Of a stretch of DNA of 62,584 bases, positions 24,909 to 34,701 are shown in pieces. Location of the stretch: the IMG/VR virus record IMGVR_UViG_3300018036_000008, positions 1-62,584 of that record. One strand, 5' to 3'. Each line of letters starts with the position of its first letter. Position 1 is the stretch's first letter. The notes beneath the pieces were generated by a model that was not told the DNA's origin, made no database searches, and was given only the letters and a program-made list of their open reading frames with translations. The position numbers were made by a program, and so were the translations under genes. This DNA is from a virus.

Positions 24909-27900
24909 TACTCATCCTCACCAAAGACATTGTCTATATTGGTTATAATCTGTTGTAGGTTTTGTACTTCTTGTTGGCCTTGGTTTACTGTACTTTGAAA
25001 GCCTCCTAGTAAGGCTTGTATATTAGTATTATCTACACTAGACTCAAATACAGTATTGTCTTCTCCAGACATAGCCTTTTTACTTTCTACCCATCCTTGT
25101 GTTTTAGCTAAGGCTTCCTCTTTTAGAAACTCTTGTACAGACTCGTCACCATACAATGTTTCTAATTGTTGATTAAAGGCTTGTAAAAAGAACGCTCCAT
25201 CAGAACCTTTACACACACAAATACCTTCGTCAAAGTCCAAGTTAGCGAGTTGACTTGCTCCAACATTACCTAATACCCTTTGACCTCTAAAGTAAGATGT
25301 TACAGGTATGTTTCGTATTCTAAGTTTAGGAGAAATATCCCCACCAGCATCTAAAGTTTCTATTTTCTCCATAAGTTCTTCTTCAGACCCTACATCAAAA
25401 GAGGCTAAGATTGCCTTGTACTCGGAATCCTCATACTCAGTTAATAAATCACTAATGTTATTAGAAGCCGCGTATCCTATTAGGAAGTTTTCTACTGCGG
25501 CCATATCACTTGTTTGAACACCTTGTCCTTCAATAATAGATTCTCCTTCCGACTTTTCAGATTGGAATAACTTAGAGTATGTGTCTATTGTAAGACCTCT
25601 ACCATAAGGTAATGTTCCTATCACTGTATACCCACTCTGATCAGATACTGGAAAGACAGGTGTGTAATGTTCTATAGACTTAGTATCTTCTACATATATG
25701 TAAAACACACCTTCTAAAGGATCTGTAATAGTACCGGGTCCAAATAAATTATTAAACAGTTGTGCTCTGTATGTCATAAAGTCTTCATACAAGTCACTAT
25801 TCTGTTTAAGTTTTTTAACACCCTCGTTTATAACAGCATTTAACCAAGTCATAGTCCAAGAGGTAATGTTAGACGCACTTTTCTTTGTGCATTTTGTGTT
25901 GTCTAAACCTAACTCTATAACAGTATAGTTTAAACTATCGTCATAATAAGCCTGTTGAAAGTTATTATAACCGTCTTGTACTTTACTGGTATTTTCCACA
26001 CCTAATTGATTTTGGAAGTTTTCTAGGGCATATTCGACTTCAAAGACCATGTCTATAAAACGGTCTTGTAGAAGTTCATTACTAGGTATGGTCATGGCGT
26101 GTTGGTATAACAAGTCCGTTATACCTTCACTTACACTTCTTTTACTTATCTTAAAGTTAGAGATGTTACTAGATCTGGGATCTACTTTCGTAAGTTTTAC
26201 TTTCTTCCTTTGTAAGTGTGGACCAAAGGTGATAGCGTAAATGTCTGCTGTACTTACTACCCTCTTTTGACTATTAGACCCATCAGCATCGTTAACCAAA
26301 GATAATACTTTCACACCCCTAATCTCACTAACGGACTTCTCTACTAACTCCATACCCAAACCATCATTTCTATTCCTAAACTGTAATACAGTAGGAATAA
26401 TAGAATCCGTACCGTGACCACTGTCCTCTACTTCTATAGGTGTGTCACTATCTTGGTCTACTATTAAGTTATAAGGGGCTTGGTGTATAGGGTCTGGATG
26501 AGAACAAGAGTAGTACCTGTACCGTCCTGTTAAGTTATTACCTGGGTCGAATGTATTCTTTAAGGAACTCTGTAAACTAATATAGTTGATAAGGTTCCCA
26601 GCATCCTCTATGTCTGCCACACCACCATATCTAAGATCTATTTGTTGAATTAAGTAGGCTACACTTTCTCCAAGTTGTGTGTCACTAACTTGGTCCGCGT
26701 CCCTTTGTTGTGTGTATTCTGTTTTAAAGGCTTCTAAGTGTATTGGTATCTGTTCCTCACTAGACTTACTTAAGTAAAACACATCCTTATCGAACACATC
26801 CCTGTATACAAGTCCAGAAGCTAAAACTAATTCAATAAAACTTTCAGGGGATACTTTACTTTTATCTACATCTACTGTTTCATAGTTGAGTTTATTTATA
26901 TCCAAAGCCATAATAACATTAGGAAATCCAACCATCCTAGGAGGTGTTATAGAGTCTGGATTAGAAGGATACATTAGAATTGGTTGTGGTGGATACTCAC
27001 CGGGGGAATCTAACCTAACATCTTCGATTGTTGGTAGTTTACTATCTGAACGGGACTTAACTGGTGGACACCATTTAGATCTTTTACCCACCCAGCTAAT
27101 ACTTGTAGTACCACCACCAGCATAGGAGAAACTATGGCTAACACTTTCTACATAATAGAAACAGTCTTTGGATTCTACATATACAGGATAACCTGGTTTA
27201 AGTTCAGGTCTTAGTGGTATTTCAATAGAACCACTTGTCGTTCCTATATTCGCTAAGTCTAGTCTGTTTATACAGGATAAAAAGATAGCCTGTTTACTAG
27301 TAAAGTACTTAGTATCAAAACTTTCTTCCCTATAACCATATTGAGCCACCAATCTATAATCAATATAAGTAGCCCCTACTCCAGCCCATCCATCAATACC
27401 AGTGTCTATGTTACCCCAATGTGATCCTGTACCTTTAATGATAGTAGCATTAGGTTCGGCTTGACTTTCTTCTATGGAAATAAGATCCCTGTCTTTAATA
27501 ACATATACAGGGTCTTGTCTTGTGTCTAAGTTGTACATAGGAGGCTTAAATACAAAGTCACCATCCGCATCCTGAAAAAACTCGAAACCCGTTACTTCTA
27601 ATACTTGATTAACAATGTCTAGTTTACTAGCGTATTCTGTTTCAAACATATTAACAGAGCCCTGAGCACTTATGTCATAAACAAAGGCTTGCATCTTTAA
27701 AACATCCTCTGTTATTACGGACCCTTTATTATTTTGAGTACTATATACACCAGCATTAGTAGCCATACGATTATAACCAAGTCTTCTTAAACGGGCTTTA
27801 ACAGCACTACTACCTTGTAAGTCGTAACTACCTGTATCTTTTAAGGCTTCCATAACAGTTGTGACTTGTTTACTAAAGTTGTCACTACTACCAATCCATC

Positions 27901-28723
27901 TACCTAAGTAAGCCTGTTCAAAAGCGTTGAATAGCCTACCATCCATACCATACATTCTTAAACGACCCGCAGACTCTTGCCACCTTTTCTCCCACCACTC
28001 AGCAGCATGTGCAAATTGTTCTTGTCCATCTGTATCAGACTTAGCACTAATGTTAGTAGCCTGTGCGAACTTAAACTCTACACCAAAAGCTGCACCGAAA
28101 CCTACTTTTACAAGAGTGTAGATAATAGAATAAGGATTAGCGCTTGTAAACTTATGACCACTTAAATGAATCTGGTTACCAGAGTTAGCGGGTCGTTTAG
28201 CAAAAGCCGCTCCGTTAACACTTACTTTTAAGTTCTGCCAAAAATGTAAAAGGTTGGCACAAGATATAGTAGCACTATAAAATCCACCATCGAAAGAGTG
28301 ACTTACACTTGTACTAACACCCCTAAAGACTTGGTAATATGGATACACACTTACATCATCCGGATCAAAACCGTCTATGTTTGTTATACCTTTACCCGCA
28401 TAGTTCTTTGTAGGAAAGTACCCTTTCAGTAAGATAATAACCTCCATACCGTTTTTAATAAGAAAGTTACCGTCTCTATCAAAAACATCTTTAGCATGTT
28501 GAGGTACACTAATAGAAACAGAAGCACTAGTGATAGGGTCTTTACTTACATCACAAGATACGGATGTGATGTATTGTTGTAGGTTGATCTTTTTATTACA
28601 AGACACACAGCTGGCGAACTCTGTAAAACCATTCACTAAAACAATAGCGTCTGGAGCATGTCTAACTAATGTTTTATTGTTTAATTTCCAAGTTCCTACA
28701 TAAGGTCTATCTTGTATTCCCAT
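24908..28723 (-). CDS. Baseplate hub protein (gpD/gp27-like) with long extension, 1271 aa
   Basis: The N-terminal part looks like the hub fold that forms a pseudo-hexameric ring: VSCDVSKDPITSASVSISVP, a midpoint YYQVFRGVSTSVSHSFDGG, and SATISCANLLHFW. Near residue 510-540 PGYPVYVESKDCFYYVESVS matches the second hub barrel. The C-terminal 700 residues are extra and unrecognised. CVSCNKK near residue 38 is a CxxC pair. It sits between the LysM-type tail protein genes and the spike, which fits a hub that anchors the tail tube to the spike. Confidence 0.75.
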   Translation of the reverse strand: MGIQDRPYVGTWKLNNKTLVRHAPDAIVLVNGFTEFASCVSCNKKINLQQYITSVSCDVSKDPITSASVSISVPQHAKDVFDRDGNFLIKNGMEVIILLKGYFPTKNYAGKGITNIDGFDPDDVSVYPYYQVFRGVSTSVSHSFDGGFYSATISCANLLHFWQNLKVSVNGAAFAKRPANSGNQIHLSGHKFTSANPYSIIYTLVKVGFGAAFGVEFKFAQATNISAKSDTDGQEQFAHAAEWWEKRWQESAGRLRMYGMDGRLFNAFEQAYLGRWIGSSDNFSKQVTTVMEALKDTGSYDLQGSSAVKARLRRLGYNRMATNAGVYSTQNNKGSVITEDVLKMQAFVYDISAQGSVNMFETEYASKLDIVNQVLEVTGFEFFQDADGDFVFKPPMYNLDTRQDPVYVIKDRDLISIEESQAEPNATIIKGTGSHWGNIDTGIDGWAGVGATYIDYRLVAQYGYREESFDTKYFTSKQAIFLSCINRLDLANIGTTSGSIEIPLRPELKPGYPVYVESKDCFYYVESVSHSFSYAGGGTTSISWVGKRSKWCPPVKSRSDSKLPTIEDVRLDSPGEYPPQPILMYPSNPDSITPPRMVGFPNVIMALDINKLNYETVDVDKSKVSPESFIELVLASGLVYRDVFDKDVFYLSKSSEEQIPIHLEAFKTEYTQQRDADQVSDTQLGESVAYLIQQIDLRYGGVADIEDAGNLINYISLQSSLKNTFDPGNNLTGRYRYYSCSHPDPIHQAPYNLIVDQDSDTPIEVEDSGHGTDSIIPTVLQFRNRNDGLGMELVEKSVSEIRGVKVLSLVNDADGSNSQKRVVSTADIYAITFGPHLQRKKVKLTKVDPRSSNISNFKISKRSVSEGITDLLYQHAMTIPSNELLQDRFIDMVFEVEYALENFQNQLGVENTSKVQDGYNNFQQAYYDDSLNYTVIELGLDNTKCTKKSASNITSWTMTWLNAVINEGVKKLKQNSDLYEDFMTYRAQLFNNLFGPGTITDPLEGVFYIYVEDTKSIEHYTPVFPVSDQSGYTVIGTLPYGRGLTIDTYSKLFQSEKSEGESIIEGQGVQTSDMAAVENFLIGYAASNNISDLLTEYEDSEYKAILASFDVGSEEELMEKIETLDAGGDISPKLRIRNIPVTSYFRGQRVLGNVGASQLANLDFDEGICVCKGSDGAFFLQAFNQQLETLYGDESVQEFLKEEALAKTQGWVESKKAMSGEDNTVFESSVDNTNIQALLGGFQSTVNQGQQEVQNLQQIITNIDNVFGEDE

Positions 28724-28725
28724 TG

Positions 28726-29781
28726 TTACCTACCTTGTGGTATAAATATATTCAAAGGTGTGTTACCCAATACTTGTTGTGTTCCTTGTCCACTAAAAGC
28801 CCGCTGATTACTTACACCACCTCTACTCTGTGAACCACTACCTAAACTTGTAGGGGGTCCAATGTAAGTACTTTGTGTGTGGTTATCGTACACCCGACCC
28901 GCCTTGAAAGTCATAGACCACTCTAAGTTAGTTGGCTTGTCTTGTGCAAAGGAATAATCAAAACTCTCTATGTGGCCAATATATGTCATCTGGTCATAGT
29001 TTATAGCAATAGCCCCTACCATTAAATTAGTTTCTGTCTTATTAATAGTATCAAAGATTAAACCATTATTCTTAAACATATGAAGCAAACTTACAAAGTT
29101 CTGGTAAGCGGCTGAGTTTCTTCTGGAAGCCCATTGACATCCTGTAATAGTATCACTTGTATTATTAAAAGGAGCCGTTACATAAGCCCCGGTAGTACCA
29201 CTAATACTAATGTCTAACTGTTCTGTACCCCATCTTTGGAAGTTCTTACCAAACCTTCCAGCATCTCCATACTGTTGTACATCTGTATAACTTAAACTGA
29301 AACTACTTGGATTTACTAATAATGTAAGTGTAGGGGCTTCTAACATTGCTTGTACTTGGTAAGCAATGTCCGCGGCTGTATAACCATCTACAATAACACT
29401 TCGTTCCCTCTCAGAAGTGGCATTAGCCAAAGTTGTACCCTTAGATAAGATCTGTTGTAATTTGTTTAATACTTGTGTACTTGAACCTGCTATATTTCCA
29501 ACACCAAAAGAGTTTCTATATTCCTGTGCGTATTGTTGGTATTGTTCTGTTTCCCTTCCAGCCTTAGCCAATAAACTAACATTGTAACCACTACCTGTCG
29601 GGGTTATTACCTCTGGTGGAATATAACTAAGTGTAAAAGGAGATAGTTGTCTAAAGAAAGGATTACCATTGTCTACAGGAATAGTATCTTGTTGTTCAAA
29701 TGTATAGATTAAATTAGGATGTACTGGTAATCTATTGTACCTTTCTGCTATAAGGTCTGGTCTTACTTCAATTTTAGCCAC
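28726..29781 (-). CDS. Tail/baseplate protein, 351 aa
   Basis: The middle holds LLVNPSSFSLSYTDVQQYGD followed by GKNFQRWGTEQLDISISGTTG, a beta-rich pattern seen in baseplate or tail-terminus proteins that link tube and hub in contractile phages. The N-terminus is variable, the C-terminus is Gly/Gln/Ser-rich. It overlaps its upstream neighbour by 8 nt; that 183-residue protein has a related organisation (NNGSVFDI versus NNGLIFDT, then a final strand-rich end), so the two may be distant paralogues. No LysM domain is visible. Confidence 0.7.
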   Translation of the reverse strand: MAKIEVRPDLIAERYNRLPVHPNLIYTFEQQDTIPVDNGNPFFRQLSPFTLSYIPPEVITPTGSGYNVSLLAKAGRETEQYQQYAQEYRNSFGVGNIAGSSTQVLNKLQQILSKGTTLANATSERERSVIVDGYTAADIAYQVQAMLEAPTLTLLVNPSSFSLSYTDVQQYGDAGRFGKNFQRWGTEQLDISISGTTGAYVTAPFNNTSDTITGCQWASRRNSAAYQNFVSLLHMFKNNGLIFDTINKTETNLMVGAIAINYDQMTYIGHIESFDYSFAQDKPTNLEWSMTFKAGRVYDNHTQSTYIGPPTSLGSGSQSRGGVSNQRAFSGQGTQQVLGNTPLNIFIPQGR

Positions 29782-30325
29782 GAATAGTTCTCCAGTTTTG
29801 TATCTCTTGTGAACAAATAAAACTTGTACTCATTGTAAACTTAAAAGGAGAGTCCTTAGACTCTTCTACACTGAAACTTGTAAACCAGCCTAAGTACACA
29901 CCCCCATCAAAGATAATTTTAATTTTTCCTTGTAAGGCTATATTACCATTTATGTCGAATACAGAACCATTGTTTTGAAACAATGCTAACATATCTAAAT
30001 AAGAGTCATACGCTAAAGTATCTCTTCTAGTTGCACCATTTAATGTAGGGGAAGTATTAGAGATAACACCTGTATATAAACGCATAAAAGTACCTGTTAC
30101 CATGTCTAAGTCTATAGCAATCTCTCCCTCTCCCATATGCTGTTCTACGAAACCACCTTTGGTTTGAATGCGGTTAATTACTTTTTGATACTTAACAGAA
30201 AGACTCTGAGGAGGTACATGAAGAACTAACTTATAATCCTCTGGTAGGATACTTTCCTCTCCGTCTGGTCCAAGTATATCGAAAATAACTGGAGAGTAAG
30301 GTTTCTTATTTGTTAACGCTGGCAT
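29774..30325 (-). CDS. Tail/baseplate protein, 183 aa
   Basis: The product has LHVPPQSLSVKYQKVINRIQ, then GGFVEQHMGEGEIAIDLDMV and a late YLGWFTSFSVEESKDSPFKF, a layout shared in outline with the next protein (28726-29781). It comes directly after the tape measure gene (11-nt gap), the usual position of the protein that joins the tape measure or tube to the baseplate. It overlaps the following gene by 8 nt. Function is inferred from position. Confidence 0.7.
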   Translation of the reverse strand: MPALTNKKPYSPVIFDILGPDGEESILPEDYKLVLHVPPQSLSVKYQKVINRIQTKGGFVEQHMGEGEIAIDLDMVTGTFMRLYTGVISNTSPTLNGATRRDTLAYDSYLDMLALFQNNGSVFDINGNIALQGKIKIIFDGGVYLGWFTSFSVEESKDSPFKFTMSTSFICSQEIQNWRTIRG

Positions 30326-30336
30326 TTAACACCTCC

Positions 30337-33300
30337 TTACTTAGAATACATACGAGCACTACCATAACCCATCTTTTTAAGTGTACTGGCTACAGCGCGG
30401 GCCACTCCATCCGCATCTTTAATACCATTAATAGTAATGTTAACATTACCTTGTCCACTCATTCCTATGGCTTTATCTATAGCCCCACCTGGTTTAGCGC
30501 CAAAGAAGTCGTCCTTAGTGTCAATAGGATTAATAGTTCCTGTACGACCATTACCCCTATAAATAAAGTCATTCATAGCTCTACCTAAAACAGCCAAACC
30601 AGACCTTTGATCCTCACCTGGTCGTGCCTTAATAATGTTAGCCAGTTGGGACGCTCCGTTATTTCTTTCTAGGATTTCGGTTACCTTAGAACTGTCCAAA
30701 CCGGAGGCTTTAACAAGTTTTTCCATCTCTTGGTTTTCGAGTTGTTGAAGAATCTTTTTATTAACACTTAGTTCTTCTTTGTCTAGCTTAGCCTTTTCCT
30801 CAGCCCTCTTTTTATCCTGAGTGGCTTGTTGTTCGTCCAATGTGTATTGATTAAGGGCTGTGTCCAGTAACTCACTGTCTAAGGAGTTTTCTGACCAAGC
30901 AGTAGTAAAAGAAACACCCAAAGAATCCGCAAAAGCCTTAGTTTCAGCACTAATACTTGCACCTTGTGTACCAATAGAAGCTTTAACCATTGCTTGTTGT
31001 ACTGCAGATCCTCCTGACGTACTAACTTCCCTTTGTAAGAATCCTGCGTTCATCTGTTCTTGTGTACTTTTACCCCTGAAGTAGTCTTCCGCTGTTTGTC
31101 CTGTTACTGTGGAAAAAGCTGCGTTACGGGCTTCGCTTCCAGACATACCCATCTGAAGGTTTTTGGCTGTCTCTCCTAATAGGTTCTCTTTATTGGACAG
31201 TTTATCTACTTTAGCTTGTTGACTTTCTATCTGACTTAGTAACTGTGACCTCTTAGTAACATCCTTTTCACCTGTGGCTTGTAGTTTTAAGTCGTTTAAC
31301 TTCTTCGTTTCTTCTATGACTACATTTTGTTGTTGTCTTTGTTCCTTTTGTAAGTCCCTAATGTCTTGTAAGGCTTGTGTGTCATCATCTTTACCTACAA
31401 AGTATTCTAGAATACCGTATATACCCTCTAACAACCCTGCAATGGTATTAGAGATAGTTGTACTAATACTTTGTGTTTCTATTAACTGTTGTCTACCTAC
31501 ATTCTCTAACATAGAGTACTCAGCCTGAGAAGCCGCTTCCATTGTCTTTGTATTACTTAAAGTACCCGCGGCTAGTTCCTCGTAAAAACTACCCATTGTT
31601 TTACCTTCCGCCTCGGCAATGGCTTTCATACCTTCGTATTCCGCCATCAAAGCCCTTTCAATACGAATGTTTTGTTCTAACTGTTCACCGGACATACCTA
31701 ACTGTTGTTCTAATAACATTCTAGTCGCAGGGTTATCTGCGGCTTCCGCTAAAGACTTACCTCCTAATAAGGCTTGTCCACTAGCCAGTTCCATAGCGAT
31801 TTCACCTTGTTTAGATAAACCGCCTAAGGACATAGCAACAGCACTAGTACTACCTTCTACACCTTTAGACAAAGTATATAAAGATTGTAACTGTTGTTTA
31901 GCCAAGTTCTCTTGTTCTGTACTCTCTCCTACGATACCCATTAATAACTGTTGGAACTGTTTCTCGTTAAGTTTACCCAAAGCGGCTACATCTACGTTAC
32001 CTGCCCCACCAACATTCCCTAAACCTGCAATGTCTCCAAAGTTCTTCGCAAACTCTTTAGCCTGAGCCTGTGCATCTGCTTTAACAATACTTTGAGATGT
32101 AGCCTTACCTGTAGTAAGTGTGGCTTGAAATCTTTCTTGAAAACCCATAGTACCAAATGTCTTTTCTAAACCTAATTTGGACTTGGCCAAGTCCTCCCCT
32201 AAAATACCTACTAAGTCCGAAAACAATCCTACAGTGTCACCTACACGAAAGTTATACATAGCCATACCACTACTGGCTTCATTGATAGCAGTAAAGAAAC
32301 TTTTTGTAGTAACACCGGCTTTACGAGCCTCGTAAGAGATCATTCCAAAAGCACCTTCAACTTCTGTAAGTCCGTACCCCATTTTACGAAACTGTTCCGC
32401 AAATCCCGCAAAGTCTGACACTTCTATACCAAACCCTTTACTGGCTAAGATGGCTGTTGTAGTTACACTACTAAGTTTAGACATAGCATCTGTATTACCT
32501 TTAACGAAGGATGTTAAGTTACTTAAGGACATACCCGCGTTATGGAACTCATTCATAGCACCAATAATCTCTTTAGAGTCCATTCTCATCTGTGTACCCA
32601 TTTTAAGAGATGCTTTACGAACATCTTCTAAAGTACCAGATAAGTTCTTACCACTAACGGCTAAAAGGTTCATGGCGTTTCCACCACTTACAATTTCTTG
32701 GTTATACTCTTTTGCCTGACCATAAGCGGCTCCAAACACTGCCACAATAGCGGTAATTGCACCAGCCGCAGCGGCTAAACCTGCAGCCGCTGTAGACATC
32801 ATTATACCCGCTTTACCTAAAGACCCACCAGCCTTAACCATAGAACCACCAGCCACTTCCATAACTTTAGATAATCCACCAATACCCCCACCCGTTAAAC
32901 TTTGCATGTCTAGAGACTTACTGGATAAAGCGTTGGCTATACTTTCTGTAGTATCTGTGGTGACTCTACCTACTTCTTGTAATACTTCGAAGGAGTCCAT
33001 CTTGGCTCTTTTGTCAGCCGCTTCTAAGATTTCCGCGCGTCTTTCAGCACCTTTCATCTCTCTTTCTACCCAGTCTTTATGGGCTGTTTCTTGTTGTTCT
33101 AACAAGGCTAAAGCAGCGTCTCTTCTTAAAGTGATCTTTTGTTTCTCATCCTCTGTACTGGCTTTTCTAATGTCTGCGTTAAGTTGTTTAATGTTTTGTT
33201 CAGTGGTCATTCTTAGTTGACCTAAGGCCTTAGTTCTAGTTAAAAGGTCCTCACCCGCAGACTTCATACCTGTTTTATATAACTTTAGTATGGCTTCCAT

Positions 33301-33444
33301 ATTTTCTTCTAGGACGCCGGTCATGGCTTCCCCTAGTTTCTCACCACTACCTGCTAAAGTTTTGTTGAGTTTTTTCATATTACCACCGGAGCCTGTAATA
33401 CTACCGATAGTAAGGTCCATTGCTGCTTCTACATGAATTGTCAT
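30337..33444 (-). CDS. Tape measure protein, 1035 aa
   Basis: The product is a long, mostly helical protein: N-terminal coiled coil (about 1-190, KTKALGQLRMTTEQN and following), a hydrophobic Ala/Gly segment at about 205-240, Ala-rich helices, and a second charged coiled coil (IRDLQKEQRQQQNVVIEE). This is the standard architecture of tape measure proteins, which set tail length and pass to the membrane at infection. At about 0.15 nm per residue a tail of roughly 150 nm would be expected. Its place after two chaperone-like genes and before baseplate genes fits. The start has GAGG before it and an inverted repeat at 33456-33481. Confidence 0.88.
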   Translation of the reverse strand: MTIHVEAAMDLTIGSITGSGGNMKKLNKTLAGSGEKLGEAMTGVLEENMEAILKLYKTGMKSAGEDLLTRTKALGQLRMTTEQNIKQLNADIRKASTEDEKQKITLRRDAALALLEQQETAHKDWVEREMKGAERRAEILEAADKRAKMDSFEVLQEVGRVTTDTTESIANALSSKSLDMQSLTGGGIGGLSKVMEVAGGSMVKAGGSLGKAGIMMSTAAAGLAAAAGAITAIVAVFGAAYGQAKEYNQEIVSGGNAMNLLAVSGKNLSGTLEDVRKASLKMGTQMRMDSKEIIGAMNEFHNAGMSLSNLTSFVKGNTDAMSKLSSVTTTAILASKGFGIEVSDFAGFAEQFRKMGYGLTEVEGAFGMISYEARKAGVTTKSFFTAINEASSGMAMYNFRVGDTVGLFSDLVGILGEDLAKSKLGLEKTFGTMGFQERFQATLTTGKATSQSIVKADAQAQAKEFAKNFGDIAGLGNVGGAGNVDVAALGKLNEKQFQQLLMGIVGESTEQENLAKQQLQSLYTLSKGVEGSTSAVAMSLGGLSKQGEIAMELASGQALLGGKSLAEAADNPATRMLLEQQLGMSGEQLEQNIRIERALMAEYEGMKAIAEAEGKTMGSFYEELAAGTLSNTKTMEAASQAEYSMLENVGRQQLIETQSISTTISNTIAGLLEGIYGILEYFVGKDDDTQALQDIRDLQKEQRQQQNVVIEETKKLNDLKLQATGEKDVTKRSQLLSQIESQQAKVDKLSNKENLLGETAKNLQMGMSGSEARNAAFSTVTGQTAEDYFRGKSTQEQMNAGFLQREVSTSGGSAVQQAMVKASIGTQGASISAETKAFADSLGVSFTTAWSENSLDSELLDTALNQYTLDEQQATQDKKRAEEKAKLDKEELSVNKKILQQLENQEMEKLVKASGLDSSKVTEILERNNGASQLANIIKARPGEDQRSGLAVLGRAMNDFIYRGNGRTGTINPIDTKDDFFGAKPGGAIDKAIGMSGQGNVNITINGIKDADGVARAVASTLKKMGYGSARMYSK

Positions 33445-33455
33445 ATAAACCTCGT

Positions 33456-33481
33456 ATTAACTATAAGACATTATAGTTAAT
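33456..33481 (-). promoter_or_regulatory. 11-bp inverted repeat before the tape measure gene
   Basis: ATTAACTATAA and its exact complement flank a GACA loop. On the minus strand the stem ends 11 bases before the tape measure ATG, just ahead of its GAGG ribosome binding site, and it begins at the stop codon of the upstream chaperone-like gene. There is no T-run, so it is not a normal terminator; an mRNA processing or stability hairpin, or a weak attenuator, fits better. Confidence 0.5.
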
Positions 33482-34699
33482 TTATTTAATCTGTGGTTTA
33501 CGATTGTTTATCTGACTTTGTAAGTCCCCAGAGGTATTAGGTTTTGTTTGTATAGGGTGTGGTGTGTTTTGTTCTGTGGCTCTTTCTGGTCCTTTTTGTC
33601 CTAACACACCCACAACAACCTTAGGAGCCACATACTTGTCATACAAGTAGTTTTTAGAAGAGTCGTGTAGTACACCCGTAGTACGACCGGCTTGTCTTTG
33701 TTTAATCTGTTCTGGTGTTAGTCCTGTTAAGTCTGTAGACCCATCTAATCCTATATCTTGTTTTACATAAAGTTTTTGTAACTCTTGTTGTCTGTGTAAC
33801 TCTTGTTGTTCTCTATACTGTTTTATCTTTTCGTGATAGTCAGCCATTACCATGTCATGGTAGTCTTGTTCTCCTCTCATAACCATTTTCATCTCTTCAA
33901 CCATTTGGTCTACGGAGGGGGCCCCAGACATTTTAGGAACATTAAACTCTCTACCATTATAAGTGACTTTAAATGTTTCTTGAGGTATTACTTCCTCCCC
34001 ATAAATAATAACATTAATAGTACGCTCTATAGTCTCCTGACTTTTCTGTACATGGTTTTGTTCCATTTTAGTTATCATCTTACCTAGTTCTTTAAAGGCC
34101 TTCCCAGACATAGAGCCAGATATAACTTTTGTGTGTTCCCATTGTCTTAACTCGTTTGTACGAATGTCTTCATATGTATTAAAGGCTAACCAAAGTTTAT
34201 ACACTAGTGTACAGTTGTCTTGTGGAAACTGATTATGGCCCATCATCCACTTAGACCTAGAATAAGGTTCATAACTATAAGCTTCTACTATAGGTACACT
34301 ACGATATAATCTATGACGTAAACCTACCAAGATAAAGTAAAGTTTTAACAAAAAAGACTTATGTAGTTTATTGTAAAAGTGTTTATACAAGTAATAAGTG
34401 GCTTCTGTATTTTTATAGGGGTCTATCTCTAAACCATCGACTATCCAAGTCTGACAAGCCAAACTGTAAGCCATAAACTCCACCTCTGTACTAGAGAGTG
34501 TAGCACTTTGGATACGCTTATTATCTTTAGGTAAGGCGGACCTAAACACTACAGACACACCATTTATAACACAAGTATGTGTTAAGAAGCCATATTCTAG
34601 TAACTCCTCCACATCCTCGTAAAAAACTCTTCTGTCTTCCGCTTGTTTTCGGAACAGTTCAGAGTCAATGTAATCTGATATGTCTTCCGAAAAATCCAT
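33482..34699 (-). CDS. Probable tail assembly chaperone-like protein, 405 aa
   Basis: The N-terminal third has a short beta pattern (TCVINGVSVVFRSALPKDNKR) followed by helices, like the start of the preceding protein (TTVVLRPLLPREEIE), so the two look like distant paralogues. The C-terminal region is helical and Gln/Glu-rich (QYREQQELHRQQELQ). Two such genes just before a tape measure gene are typical of tail assembly chaperones. No programmed frameshift site is seen: the gene has its own start (TAATAATG) after the upstream stop. Function is inferred mainly from position. Confidence 0.6.
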   Translation of the reverse strand: MDFSEDISDYIDSELFRKQAEDRRVFYEDVEELLEYGFLTHTCVINGVSVVFRSALPKDNKRIQSATLSSTEVEFMAYSLACQTWIVDGLEIDPYKNTEATYYLYKHFYNKLHKSFLLKLYFILVGLRHRLYRSVPIVEAYSYEPYSRSKWMMGHNQFPQDNCTLVYKLWLAFNTYEDIRTNELRQWEHTKVISGSMSGKAFKELGKMITKMEQNHVQKSQETIERTINVIIYGEEVIPQETFKVTYNGREFNVPKMSGAPSVDQMVEEMKMVMRGEQDYHDMVMADYHEKIKQYREQQELHRQQELQKLYVKQDIGLDGSTDLTGLTPEQIKQRQAGRTTGVLHDSSKNYLYDKYVAPKVVVGVLGQKGPERATEQNTPHPIQTKPNTSGDLQSQINNRKPQIK

Positions 34700-34701
34700 T
34701 A